Source of the DNA: Melitaea cinxia
Taxonomy: Eukaryota; Arthropoda; Insecta; Lepidoptera; Nymphalidae
Direction of reading: 5' to 3'
Length of the DNA: 64,000 nucleotides
NCBI RefSeq assembly: GCF_905220565.1
Contig: NC_059398.1
Span: 1,860,001-1,924,000, forward strand
The position numbers and the translations under genes are program-made. The stretch's first letter is position 1; each line of letters starts with the position of its first letter. Positions 1 to 11,289 of the stretch are shown one piece after another. Under the pieces are notes generated by a model. That model was not told the origin of the DNA. It made no database searches and worked only from the letters and a program-made list of their open reading frames with translations.

Positions 1-700
1 CGACTTTCTGGAGTCATGAGTGAGTCACTTTTCTGAGTATCTCATTAGAAGCAATTTGTTATTTTTTTTTAAATAGTAATTTAACGTTAACTTGGTTACT
101 AGTGTTAGTTGAAAATCCAAGTTAATATACTAGTTTTATATCGAATCTAGTTTTTAAACTGTTCTCATACAGGATTATAACATAATACATTGTTGAAATA
201 CCTTGTAACAAAATTCATTATAAATTCCTAAAAAAAACTACTGATAAAGTCCTTCGTTTGTTAAACCGATAAATAAAAACTATTTTATCTCTAATATTTT
301 ATCATAATATACTTAATAATACAATAATTAATATACACACGTAAACATGATAAAAAATTATGACTGCAATGCCGTGTGAAGAGTATTCATATAAAAAACT
401 AACCATTACATAAAGACTAATATAATTATTATTCGATGTGACGATCCAAAAGTGCTTTTGAAGACATCTTTAATAAATAAATGTTTAATTTCGATATTCT
501 TATATGGTGATAGAGTATTTTTTACTGTCTTTCTGTACCAAACATCACAACTAACTAGTATGTGTCTGTCAAAATTACAGAGAATACAAAAATTAAATAA
601 AAGTACAGAGAATTTAACTGACACCACAATTTGAAACTTAGTACAGTATATGTATGGAGAAAAAAAAAATAGGCTGTCACTGCCCGCCTCATCTACGGAG
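1..700 (+). repeat. AT-rich flank with a decayed non-LTR retrotransposon fragment
   Basis: Low-complexity AT-rich DNA. About 430-465 resembles the segment at 28160-28200 (the same words around CGATGACGATT..GTGCTTTTG). About 485-600 reads LYGDRVFF and LQRIQK in one frame, which resembles the region after the reverse-transcriptase domain of CR1/Jockey-type elements. No intact gene was seen. The assignment is weak. Confidence 0.3.
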
Positions 701-799
701 TCGCGGCTGACGGTCTCGAATATACGTAATATAAATCCCTAATTCATTTAAGGAAGTTTCGATTGGGAGTAAATTGGTCATGAAAAATCTGTCACTAGC

Positions 800-1170
800 T
801 CCCTACCATATGTGGCGTTCACAGATTACAGCAGACTTATACAGTATCAATCACAGCTTCATCTGAAACGCATTCAACTCACTAGCAATCGACCATAAAC
901 ATATCACATATAAAAAAAACGTGTATGAAAATAGTACTAGCAAAGTAAAACTGGAGACCAAGGAAGAGAATTAAAATTTGAACGAGGTGTAACAAAAGGC
1001 GATTTCCTGTCACCAAAATTTTTCATAGCGGTTCTGCAAGACATTTCCAGCAAAATAAATTAGGAACAAAAGAGCATACTGTTAAATGGTAAATACCGCA
1101 ATAATCTAAGATTTGCAGATGACATCGCGATACTGGCTGAAACTGATCATCCATTTCATCATCAGATTTT
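800..1170 (+). pseudogene. Broken non-LTR reverse transcriptase (RTE-like)
   Basis: A decayed reverse-transcriptase domain with frame changes and stops. About 815-870 retains a palm-A-like stretch (FTDYS..., then SINHSFIW). About 940-1020 gives STSKVKLE and then KGDFLSPKFFIAVLQDIS. About 1108-1130 gives LRFADDIAILAE, the palm motif in which FADD carries the catalytic aspartates. The motif order fits RTE-like endonuclease/reverse-transcriptase elements. It cannot encode a functional protein. Confidence 0.7.
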
Positions 1171-1592
1171 GTTTTTTTTTTATCATGGCACCATCCTTGG
1201 GACATTTCCTCTCCAACAAAAAAGAATCAACAAAAAATAAGAAATATATGTATACATACAGTCGAATTGAGAAACCTCCTCCTTTTTTGAGGTCGGTTAA
1301 AAAGAAATGACTTTCACATTTAAGTTAACAATAAAGCAATCATTAAAACTAATATTTCCTCTAAAAATTCCATCAAAATTTGTATTCAAAATTACTAGTA
1401 CATCCTGTTCAAGTAATAACAATCAAGTTAAACAATGGAATTGTATTTACATCTTAATGTTTTTGAGGTCAAAATGTCAAAACATATATTATGGTCACGA
1501 TAGTTAGGCGACTCGAAACGAAACTTGATTCAAGTAGACTTATCACCTTTTGTCTAAATATTTAAAAGAATATTTTATTCCAATGTACACTA
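1170..1592. other. AT-rich spacer, no gene seen
   Basis: The only recognisable part is 1259-1305, an inverted fragment of the repeat whose ends read AACCGACTTC (full copies near 16.24, 41.0 and 57.15 kb). The small open frames here have no recognisable content. Confidence 0.5.
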
Positions 1593-1893
1593 CTGTGTGG
1601 CTACGTTACTAAAGAATATAGCCACCCCCTCTTTTCCCGTGGGTGTCGTAAGAGGCGACTAAGGGATAACACAGTTCCGCTACCACCTTGGAACTTAAAA
1701 AGCTGGCTTTGAAATACACAGGCCGAAGATGGGCAGCAGCGTCTTCGGTGCGACAAAGCCAGTACTGCGGTCACCAACCCGCCTACCCAGCGTGGTGACT
1801 ATGGGCAAAACACATGAGTTCACGTTATTTTTGGCGTAAACTTGTGGAGGCCTATGTCCAGCAGTGGACTGTATAGACTGTAATGATTATGAT
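1593..1893 (+). repeat. Lepidopteran non-LTR 3' tail / SINE-like repeat, copy 1
   Basis: A conserved interspersed block running from TGTGTGGCTACG through CACAGGCCGAAGATGGGCAG to GGAGGCCTATGTCCAGCAGT. The last part translates as EAYVQQW, which I recognise as the C-terminal end of lepidopteran RTE-type polyproteins. The reverse complement lies at 31068-31325, and the terminal part alone recurs at 42062-42152 with a TGATGA tail. It could be the element's own 3' end or a SINE that captured it. Confidence 0.7.
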
Positions 1894-1924
1894 AAAGATG
1901 TACACTAAATGCACATTAATGGCA

Positions 1925-2070
1925 AGTAACTGATGCACTAGAGATCATGGGCTTGATCTCAACACACGATCAATATTTATGTTGGCCATATTGATATTCG
2001 TGGTAGTGTGGCATTTGTATTTGGTGTATTTCCAGACTTCCATAAAGAGTTTACAAGCTGCTGGTTCCCC
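1925..2070 (+). repeat. Decayed tRNA-headed SINE fragment
   Basis: Contains GATCATGGGCTTGATCTCAA followed by a block (TATGTTGGCCATA...) also found after a tRNA B-box at 44580-44690. It has lost its B-box consensus. It is a short degraded copy. Confidence 0.4.
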
Positions 2071-2189
2071 CTTGAGCATGGAGCATTTTTTATTTACTAC
2101 AAATTGTAACTAAGACTCACCAATGTTTAGCACATATGCAAGCAACAATTTATGTACATATGATTTTGTGTCTTGAAACATACAGAAAA

Positions 2190-2496
2190 TCTATACAAAT
2201 AAATAAAATTGGAGTGTCTGTTTGTTATATTAAAATAACCGCTTTTTACTAAATGCATATGGATGTATACACGGTACATATACCAAAATAACATTTTTTA
2301 CAATTTTTCTCTGTCTGTCTGTTTGTACCGTCTAATCTCTGAAAACTCTGGGCCGATTTTGACGGGACCTTTACTGGCAGATAGCTGATATAATAAGGAG
2401 TAACTTAGCCTACTTCCATTTTTTTTTTTTTGTAACTGTGAAATGAACATTTTTATTTTTTATTCCACGCGGACGAAGTTGCGGGCACAGCTTGTA
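2190..2496 (+). repeat. Helitron-like non-autonomous repeat
   Basis: Ends on the plus strand with CGCGGACGAAGTTGCGGGCACAGCTTG, a short GC hairpin followed by a CAGCTTG terminus (CAGCTAG in other copies). The body carries the shared words CTGTCTGTCTGTTTGT and TAACTTAGCCTACTT. Minus-strand relatives lie at 21374-21680 and 44728-44970. A hairpin followed by CTRR is the usual 3' end of Helitrons; assignment to that class is inference. Confidence 0.6.
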
Positions 2497-2807
2497 TATT
2501 ATATACTGCTTCATAGCAGCACCGCAAAATATCCTGTCTTGCAAACTGTCAAACGGATGAACTATAAATAATCATATGCTTCCTGTAATCGCCCAATTTT
2601 CTGTGCAATTTTCAAAAGTATTTAAAATATGAAAATTATTCAAATTTGTCCAAATATTTTTAAGTTTTGCACTTAGGAACACATTTAGTGATCCAATTTT
2701 TATAATGTAGAATAAGGTGATCCATTTTTACATTTTTTATGTAGATTAAGTAATAATAATCAATAATGTTTAGATTAAGTAATTAAAATAAACAAAACTG
2801 AACTCAC

Positions 2808-3123
2808 CCATATTTCCGACCCAGAACTTAGCCGCTTCAAAATCAGCAGAGTGTATAACGAACTGTTTCTTTTCTGGGACATACGTCGCAGTTGTTCTCA
2901 TGCCCTTAGCGTTAGAACCATGAGATACTTCAGTTAGAGCGAAACTTCCACCGATTTTACCATTTTGCACATCTTCAACAAAATGATAGTGATGAGGTTT
3001 ACCACTTCCTTGTATCGTGTTTGCAAACATACGAAATGTTAAAGACAGTTTAACAGCTAGGGAACTGTCGTACATAAACATTGCTTCTGTGTCTGCTTGT
3101 AGTATTCTTGGTTCTTCTACAAT
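2808..3123 (-). CDS. ACOX3: Acyl-CoA oxidase exon 3 (FAD-region exon)
   Basis: Opens after acceptor ATTTTAG with IVEEPRILQADTEA and MYDSSLAVKLSL, then the conserved LTEVSHGSNAKGMRTTATY and FEAAKFWVGNMG. Ends in phase 1 at donor GTGAGT (2807-2802). The next exon should begin GK-TATH-like; none was found between 1 and 2807, so the gene continues beyond the window. Confidence 0.92.
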
Positions 3124-4793
3124 CTAAAATATTTCAAAATAAATGTTTAAAATATCCTTTTAAATATCTTTAACACACATAGATAAGCAAATTAATGCTT
3201 GTGTTACAGGTAACAGCCGCATGATATTATTTTTTTTTTAATAAATATATAGAAATAATCGATATGTAAACAATTATAAATAACACACTCAGACTCAGGC
3301 AGTAATCAAACCCACAATCCTCAGAGCAGAAGGCAGGGCCACTACCAAATGGGCCAACGAGCTACTTCATTTCTCAATTTCTATGTGCATATATCTAGAA
3401 TATCAGAATTTGTAAACAGCAATATAAAATGAAATTAAATTTGATAATACTCATTACATTTAATGAAATTGTGAATAAAATTAAAAAACAATAATTCTTG
3501 GAAAGCATGACAAATATTATCAATTACGACAATTATATGAAATTGCCGAAATTATTGCACTAATGAAGGGCTTGATTTCATGTGTTTTTAAGTATCCTAT
3601 TTTGCATTTAAGTAATACTTTGTTTAACTTCATCGTTTTTTTTTACGATAATGCTTTATAAAAAAATAGAATAGTGATTGATATAAAAAGATTCAACAAA
3701 TAATCTTTTTGATTTTACAAAATTCGGTGTTTATGAATAAATAAACCGTAATATAACAGTAAATAATACAGTGAGAAACCAACATTCCTAAAAACCACAT
3801 GATAAAATTAAATAAATATCACAACCTAACAAACGAACTTAACAAAAATGGTTATGTGGTTAATTTATACGCGGTAGAAGTAGGAGCGAGAGATATACCA
3901 AAATCTCTCTATTAACTTCTAAAAGACATTGGCCTGTCGAGAACTGCAGTAAGTTCTATTTTAGAACGAGTTTCTAAGGCTGCACTAACAGGTTCCTACC
4001 AAATTTGGCTAGACAAGGCGGGAAACTCGAGCAGTGAAGGTGGGCGTTGATGCGCATCTCAAAGGGGACCTCCTTAAACCTACACCTAGGTCGCAAGTCC
4101 TGGGAACTGCTCTGAGTTTCTCCTTTTGCCACACGATGGACCCGGTACCCGCACGGTGAATCCATTGAATGCTAAGAAGTTTGTCCCTCTCTCTATTTGT
4201 ATGAAATAAAAAAGAAATGATTTATTTATTAAAATAATATGAATGAGCCTCACCTTTTCGAAGGGTACGAAATTCGCATTGAATAAAGCATACATACGCT
4301 TCACAGTTATATGCCTCTCTTCATCAAGAGACAGGGAGGTATCGGAGTATTGAAAAAGTGGATGCTTCTCCATAAAACTGTATATGTCATGCTTAAAAAC
4401 AAAATTAAAAATAATAAAATTATTTATATATAAAAGTTCAGTGTTAACAATTAGTCAAATATTGGACTTTAAAAGTAAAAAAAAAAAAACGAACATTGAT
4501 CACATACTTAGATTACATTTATATTAAGAAAAATAAATAAATTTTAAAATAGAAAAGAAAGCTGAATGAACTTTTGTTTTGTGAAAAAAAATATATTCAT
4601 AAAATAGATAAGGGTTAAACTAAAACTTAGAAATTGTACTTACTTTTAATTTAATCGTCGTCAAGTTATCGTAAGCAAGCTTCATAAGACGCCAATTAAA
4701 AGTTGCTTTTTTCCTATAAGCGTCTAATGGGCCACTAGGCAAGTCAGGAAAATAAAATTTTAACTCTTCCAAAATAGATTTTTTTGATTCCAT
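2808..4793 (-). CDS. ACOX3: Peroxisomal acyl-CoA oxidase, ACOX3-like, first three coding exons
   Basis: Minus-strand gene, 5' part only: exons 4793-4644, 4391-4254 and 3123-2808, introns GT-AG, phases 0 and 0. They join into 201 codons plus one base. The family oxidises acyl-CoA to trans-2-enoyl-CoA with FAD and O2 in the peroxisome, the first step of beta-oxidation. The start at 4793 gives MESKKSILEELKFYFPDLPS; FPDLP-GPLDAYR is the usual N-terminal landmark of ACOX3-type enzymes. Exon 3 carries FALTEVSHGSNAKGMRTTA, the flavin/substrate region, then DFEAAKFWVGNMG. The LT-E-SHGSN wording fits ACOX3 better than ACOX1 (which has QTELGHGT). Remaining exons, the catalytic glutamate and any C-terminal peroxisome signal lie left of the window. 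No disruption is seen in the three exons, so the gene looks functional. Confidence 0.93.
3170..3370 (-). repeat. tRNA-headed SINE in acyl-CoA oxidase intron 2
   Basis: Reverse complement of the SINE best preserved at 59030-59245. The tRNA-like head (AATCAAACCCACAATCCTCAGAGCAGAAGGCAGGGCCACTA on the plus strand, in pieces) is at the right and the body (TGCTTGTGTTACAGGTAACAGCC) at the left. Lies inside the 1,130-base intron. Confidence 0.65.
3371..4253. other. Rest of acyl-CoA oxidase intron 2
   Basis: AT-rich to about 3940. A distinctly GC-richer block from 3960 to 4190 (CAAGTCCTGGGAACTGCTCT) is probably a retrotransposon piece but was not identified. The open frame on its minus strand has no recognisable domain. 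Confidence 0.4.
4254..4391 (-). CDS. ACOX3: Acyl-CoA oxidase exon 2
   Basis: Forty-six codons between acceptor TTTTTAAG and donor GTGAGG, phase 0 at both ends. Reads HDIYSFMEKHPLFQ..., then DEERHITVKRMYALF and ends VPFEK, matching the second part of the N-terminal oxidase domain. The intron to exon 1 is 252 bases. Confidence 0.9.
4644..4793 (-). CDS. ACOX3: Acyl-CoA oxidase exon 1
   Basis: Fifty codons from ATG at 4793 to AAA at 4644, followed by the donor GTAAGT. Encodes the start of the alpha-helical N-terminal domain (FPDLPSGPLDAYRKKATFNW). No other in-frame ATG lies closer upstream with comparable context. About 600 bases of AT-rich DNA without repeats precede it. Confidence 0.9.
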
Positions 4794-5394
4794 TATTTAC
4801 AAAGAAACAAACACTGATAATTGATAACAACCACTGACTAGTATCTCGTACGAAAATAGCTTTAATTTATATCTATGCAAACTGTTTATTTTATTGGTCA
4901 GATTACTTTATCGGAAATTAGTTTCACTACTATAAATTAAAAATACTCAATATCTTTATTTAAATATCTAATTTTCCAGTGAAATATTAGAAAAACACGA
5001 CAAAAAAAGTTTTCAACCACTATGTTTGTCTAGAAGTCAAGAAGTCTCTGTATATTGTTACCGCAAAGTGTAAATAAAACTCTTGCAACACCAGTACACC
5101 TTAATACTAATTAGTAAAAATCAAAGAGTATTGGTAAAAATTGGAACACACACTACCACCGACTACACCAAACAAAGAACATAAATTATATATACACCAA
5201 AGTAAAGGGGCCTACTCAAAGCACTGCCTGCAGGGCCCTGCTTGCAGTGCCACTGCCGATCGTATTGTATGTATGCATGCAGGGCCGATATTTTAATTGT
5301 TCACCCTGTCGCAGGGCCGCAGTGTCGTTCTGCCAGCCCGACACACGATCTCCACACTCCGTAAACTGCAATCAGGGACATGTGTAGCTCGGTC
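4794..5394. other. Upstream region of the acyl-CoA oxidase gene
   Basis: Upstream flank of the minus-strand gene, so it should hold its promoter and 5' leader. Mostly AT-rich without clear repeats to about 5200; 5215-5390 is GC-richer (CAGGGCCCTGCTTGCAGTGC). No confident core promoter element was found. Confidence 0.35.
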
Positions 5395-8300
5395 GGACCT
5401 ACCCCACCCCAGCCCGCAAAATAATGATATTTGTAATAAAAAAAATACTAATTGATAGATTTTGAATTGCTCAATTCAACTACGTTGTCCTTTTAAATTG
5501 CTCACCTCAAATTATATAATTAAAAATCAAAATTTAAAAAAAAAAATCAAATATTTTCAAACTCCTATATCTTTCGATGTATACAATATTTTAAATTGCT
5601 CAAAGTGTTAAAAAACTGCTCAAGTTGCATTTATAATTGCTCAAGTATAGTTTGGAACAGATCCACTTCCCTTAATTTTTAAATAAATATGTAAAGTTGG
5701 AACAAATTTAACGTTTATATCGATAAAGTGAGCGCTGCAGATGCGCATAGACAATGATGGGAAGCCAAAAAAATTGCGGATATTCGTAATAAAAAGATGC
5801 TAATCGTTCGATTTTCAATAGCTCAATTCAACTACGTTGGCCTTTTAAATTGCTCACTTCAAATTATTTAATTAAAAATCAAAAAAGTCGTTGAAAAAAA
5901 TCATTTATCAATATTTTCAAACTCCTATATCTTTTGATGTATACAATATTTTAAATTGCTCAACGTGTTAAAACCCTGCTGAAGTTGCATTTATAATTGC
6001 TCAAATACAGTTTTGAACAACTCCGCTTTCCTTAATTTTTAAATAAATATAAATAGTTTGAACAAATTTATCGTTTATATCATAAGACAGGTGTATATAC
6101 GCTGCGCGTGCGCATAGACAATGATGGGAAGCCAAAAAATTGCGGATATTCGTAATAAAAAAGATACTAATCGATAGATTTTCAATAGCTCAATTCAACT
6201 ACGTTGTCCTTTTAAATTGCTCACCTCAAATTATTTAATTAAAAATCAAAAAAGTCGTTGAAAAAAATTCATTTATCAATATTTTCAAACTCGTATATCT
6301 TTTGATGTATACAATATTTTAAATTGCTCAAAGTGTTAAAAAACTGCTCAAGTTGCATTTATAATTGCTCAAGTATAGTTTGGAACAGATCCACTTCCCT
6401 TAATTTTTAAATAAATATAAATAGTTTGCACAAATAAAATATTGATATTTGTAAAAAAAAAAATACTAATCGATACATTTTCAATAGCTCAATTCGACTA
6501 CGTTGTCCTTTTAAATTGCTCACCTCAAATTATTTAATTATAAATTTAAAAAGTCGTTGAAAAATATTCTTTTATCAATATTTTCAAACTTCTGTATCTT
6601 TTGATGTATACAATATTTTAAATTGCTCAACGTGTTAAAACCCTGCTGAAGTTGCATTTATAATTGCTCAAGTACAGATTTGAACAGCTCCACTTTCCTT
6701 AATTTTTAAATAAATATATAAAGTTGGAAGAAATTTAACGTTTATATCGATAAAGTGAGCGCTGCAGATGCGCATAGACAATGATGGGAAGCCAAAAAAA
6801 TTGCGGATATTCGTAATAAAAAGATGCTAATCGTTCGATTTTCAATAGCTCAATTCAACTACGTTGGCCTTTTAAATTGCTCACTTCAAATTATTTAATT
6901 AAAAATCAAAAAATTCGTTGAAAAAAATCATTTATCAATATTTTCAAACTCCTATATCTTTTGATGTATACAATATTTTAAATTGCTCAACGTGTTAAAA
7001 CCCTGCTGAAGTTGCATTTATAATTGCTCAAATACAGTTTTGAACAACTCCGCTTTCCTTAATTTTTAAATAAATATAAATAGTTTGAACAAATTTATCG
7101 TTTATATCATAAGACAGGTGTATATACGCTGCGCGTGCGCATAGACAATGATGGGAAGCCAAAAAATTGCGGATATTCGTAATAAAAAAGATACTAATCG
7201 ATAGATTTTCAATAGCTCAATTCAACTACGTTGTCCTTTTAAATTGCTCACCTCAAATTATTTAATTAAAAATCAAAGAAGTCGTTGAAAAAAATTCATT
7301 TATCAATATTTTCAAACTCGTATATCTTTTGATGTATACAATATTTTAAATTGCTCAACGTGTTGAAACCCTGCTGAAGTTGCATTTATAATTGCTCAAG
7401 TACAGATTTGAACAGCTCCACTTTCCTTAATTTTTAAATAAATATGTAAAGTTGGAACAAATTTAACGTTTATATCGATAAAGTGAGCGCTGCAGATGCG
7501 CATAGACAATGATGGGAAGCCAAAAAAATTGCGGATATTCGTAATAAAAAGATGCTAATCGTTCGATTTTCAATAGCTCAATTCAACTACGTTGGCCTTT
7601 TAAATTGCTCACTTCAAATTATTTAATTAAAAATCAAAAAAGTCGTTGAAAAAAATCATTTATCAATATTTTCAAACTCCTATATCTTTTGATGTATACA
7701 ATATTTTAAATTGCTCAACGTGTTAAAACCCTGCTGAAGTTGCATTTATAATTGCTCAAATACAGTTTTGAACAACTCCGCTTTCCTTAATTTTTAAATA
7801 AATATAAATAGTTTGAACAAATTTATCGTTTATATCATAAGACAGGTGTATATACGCTGCGCGTGCGCATAGACAATGATGGGAAGCCAAAAAATTGCGG
7901 ATATTCGTAATAAAAAAGATACTAATCGATAGATTTTCAATAGCTCAATTCAACTACGTTGTCCTTTTAAATTGCTCACCTCAAATTATTTAATTAAAAA
8001 TCAAAAAAGTCGTTGAAAAAAATTCATTTATCAATATTTTCAAACTCGTATATCTTTTGATGTATACAATATTTTAAATTGCTCAACGTGTTGAAACCCT
8101 GCTGAAGTTGCATTTATAATTGCTCAAGTACAGATTTGAACAGCTCCACTTTCCTTAATTTTTAAATAAATATGTAAAGTTGGAACAAATTTAACGTTTA
8201 TATCGATAAAGTGAGCGCTGCAGATGCGCATAGACAATGATGGGAAGCCAAAAAAATTGCGGATATTCGTAATAAAAAGATGCTAATCGTTCGATTTTCA

Positions 8301-9422
8301 ATAGCTCAATTCAACTACGTTGGCCTTTTAAATTGCTCACTTCAAATTATTTAATTAAAAATCAAAAAAGTCGTTGAAAAAAATCATTTATCAATATTTT
8401 CAAACTCCTATATCTTTTGATGTATATAATATTTTAAATTGCTCAACGTGTTAAAACCCTGCTGAAGTTGCATTTATAATTGCTCAAGTTCAGTTGGGAA
8501 CAACCCCACTTTTTTGGCAGGCAGATTTCATACTTTCCTCGTATAATTAAAATAATTACCTACTTTTATTAGTTATCAGGATTCACATACATTGTTAAAG
8601 TAACATTACTTTCCACTGTTATCCTCAATTGCCGGTTGCTTCTATTAAATAGTTTAAGGTGAGCAATTTAAAAGGCCAACGTAGTTGAATTGAGCTATTG
8701 AAAATCTATCGATTAGTATCTTTTTTATTACGAATATCCGCAATTTTTTTGCTTCGCATCATTGTCTATGCGTACGCGCAGCGTACACCTGTCTTATGAT
8801 ATAAACGTTAAATTTGTTCAAACTATTTATATTTATTTAAAAATTACGGAAAGTGGAGCTGTTCAAATCTGTACTTGAGCAATTATAAATGCAACTTCAG
8901 CACGGTTTTAACACGTTGAGCAATTTAAAATATTGTATACATCAAAAGATACAGGAGTTTGAAAATATTGATAAAAGAATATTTTTCAACGACTTTTTAA
9001 ATTTATAATTAAATAATTTGAGGTGAGCAATTTAAAAGGACAACGTAGTCGAATTGAGCTATTGAAAATGTATCGATTAGTATTTTTTTTTTTACAAATA
9101 TCAATATTTTATTTGTGCAAACTATTTATATTTATTTAAAAATTAAGGGAAGTGGATCTGTTCCAAACTATACTTGAGCAATTATAAATGCAACTTGAGC
9201 AGTTTTTTAACACTTTGAGCAATTTAAAATATTGTATACATCGAAAGATATAGGAGTTTGAAAATATTTGTTTTTTTTTTTTAATTTTGATTTTTAATTG
9301 TATAATTTGAGGTGAGCAATTTAAAAGGACAACGTAGTTGAATTGAGCAATTCAAAATCTATCAATTAGTATTTTTTTTATTACAAATATCATTATTTTG
9401 CAGGCTGGGGTGGGGTAGGTCC
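5395..9422. repeat. 4-kb asymmetric inverted repeat with satellite-like dimer array
   Basis: The outer ends are complementary: GGACCTACCCCACCCCAGCC at 5395 and its reverse complement ending at 9422, and the match continues inward through the next 150 bases. The long left arm (5395 to about 8500) is a tandem array of monomers, most ending in AATTGCTCAA words. The marker GGGAAGCC falls at 5759, 6126, 6786, 7153, 7514, 7881 and 8242. Spacings alternate 367 and 361, so the higher-order unit is a 728-bp dimer; the 660 step holds a variant monomer lacking the marker. The short right arm (about 8655-9422) holds only about two monomers. A roughly 150-base unique centre separates the arms. No protein is encoded. 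It is a foldback-type element; no clear target duplication was seen. Confidence 0.85.
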
Positions 9423-10061
9423 TTAAACATTACTTGAACATCACAGAGTACATTGAATATACGGTACAGAGTACAGATATACACAAAAAACTTAACAACT
9501 AAGATCAACAATTTTTCTCATAACGTCACAACCACGGGTCATCATAACTACATAAAGTATAAAGTACAGCAGCTGGTATACACATTCATAAATAATGCTT
9601 TGTTAAAAATAAATTAAGGTTGTAATACTACTTGTAATTTTGTATTATTGTAGTCTTCACAACTTAATTTTTTGAACTGACAGAAGAAGAATAGAGAGAA
9701 CATTTTAATCTAAGGTCAAATATTTTCATTTAATTGTAGACGTAATATGTGTATCTAATATATATTCTTGAAGACAGAAATATATATTATACTACAAAGA
9801 GATTACTAATAAATTAAATAGGCATTAAAAATTATTATGTCAATGACCCAACACAGACAGTCAAATGTGTAGCTGCGACTTAACTTTTATGACGTTATCT
9901 GCGTTATCACGACAAAACTTTATTCATCAAAACAAACTTCAAACTTCAAAAATACAATTCAAATCAAAACAACAAATAAAAACTTTTCTAAATTACGGAA
10001 AAGTTTAGACGATTAATAGAATAACAAAGATTTATTGAAATTGGTGTTCAATGATTTTGCA
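9423..10061. other. AT-rich spacer with possible 5' leader
   Basis: Nothing coding was recognised. About 9900-10061 is A-rich with CAA-type words, as in insect 5' leaders, and precedes the ATG at 10062 followed ten bases later by a strong donor GTAAGT. Confidence 0.3.
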
Positions 10062-10071
10062 ATGAAAACTG
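10062..10071 (+). other. Possible short first coding exon (ATGAAAACTG, then GTAAGT)
   Basis: An ATG after an A-rich leader, four codons long in effect, ending in phase 1 at the strong donor GTAAGTGC. Joined to the exon at 20429 it would read MKTVTTLTLFALIQTATS, an acceptable signal peptide. It is therefore an alternative to the start at 20261, at the price of a 10-kb intron. Transcript evidence is needed. Confidence 0.2.
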
Positions 10072-10499
10072 GTAAGTGCTAAATATAAAATTTAAAAAGT
10101 AAACGTTAACCGGTATTTACATATGTATGTAAATTTATTCAATTATTATTAGAAAAACATACTTTTAAGTACTATATTTAATTCAGTTAACTAAAACTAA
10201 AATTAAAGTTTTCTTGTAATATCACATGATTATGGTTTTAACATAAGTCAATGTTTTATAATAAAATATGTTTAATTTGCATAAAAACTTTTTGGTTCTG
10301 TCTTGTATAAAAAAAAAACTGGCTGAATCATTTCTAAGTTATTAAGGTTATACTGATATATACAATGTTTGTTATAGTTTTTATATCTGTTTTTGTATAA
10401 AACAACATGAATAAATAATAAAAGTAAAATGATGCATGAATTTATGTACTTTAGCTTAAATTGAGTCTGTCTAAAAATACTAAAATTATAATGTCTATT

Positions 10500-10800
10500 A
10501 TATTTTTTTTTATATGACTAACTACGTCGGCAAACAAGTGTACGGCTTACCTGATGGTAAGCGATTACCATAACGTATAGATGTCTGCAACACCAGAAGC
10601 ATTGCAAGGGTGATGACAACCTTATACCCAATTCCCCTCAAGGGCTCTGGTCACCTAACTCACCAACAGGAATACAACACTACTTGAAAATAGTGTTATT
10701 TAGCTGTGATCTTCTGTAAGGTTGAGTTACTACTCTAGTTGGGCTGATCAATACTTTGAGCAGGAAATTTCCTAGTGTTTCCTACTTTAGTCAAAATTAT
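10500..10800 (-). repeat. Lepidopteran interspersed repeat, AGAAGATCACAGC family, copy 1
   Basis: Minus-strand copy with its poly-A end at the left (plus-strand T run at 10503). Shared words: GTCGGCAAACA, TTACCTGATGGTAAGCGATTA, CCAGAAGCATTGCAAG and TTTAGCTGTGATCTTCTGTA. Other copies lie at 11290-12480 (split), 17130-17425, 33395-33735, 43625-43925 and 53925-54190. No B-box was seen, so the promoter type is unclear. Confidence 0.75.
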
Positions 10801-11289
10801 TTATCTTACATATTATTTATCTAACTCAAATAAAAAATGAAACGTTTATTTTTAATTCTAGAGAGAAGAATTAACAAATACTCTTTTTGCTATTTAAAAA
10901 GTGTGGTTTACAAATTATAATCTTAGAATTCTTAAAATTAAACAAACATTATGTAAATCCAGTCAAAGATTTTTCATTCAGGGTTTTCTTTGTTGAAATG
11001 GATAATAGAAATACTTGGTAATTATCAACAGTATACATGCAAAAGTAACTTTTAAATGTATAATTTTATTGTTCATTTTTTTTTGACAATTGTTATATTT
11101 ATTTCAGCAATGAGTTTTGTTATCTACTACTCTGATAGATATTTCGTTATTAGGAGTTCATTTGCTAAAAAGGGATAATCTCACATAGGTTATTTTAGGA
11201 GTATGTAGAATAAAAATAATTTATACTTACAATAAAACTAAAGTACAATGCATATCTATGTGCATACATAGTGGAGACGCAATGTAAAA

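Noticed and set aside
1023..1205. Minus-strand open frame of 60 codons
   Set aside because: Shadow of the reverse-transcriptase remnant on the plus strand.
5395..9422. CRISPR array or bacterial-type repeat array
   Set aside because: Units are about 364 bp, AT-rich and without spacers. The host is an insect and the whole is an inverted repeat.
10062..11190. Two-exon gene joining ATGAAAACTG to CAATGAG after the acceptor at 11107
   Set aside because: The joined frame is only 26 codons (MKTAMSFVIYY...) with no signal peptide or domain. The acceptor may be accidental.
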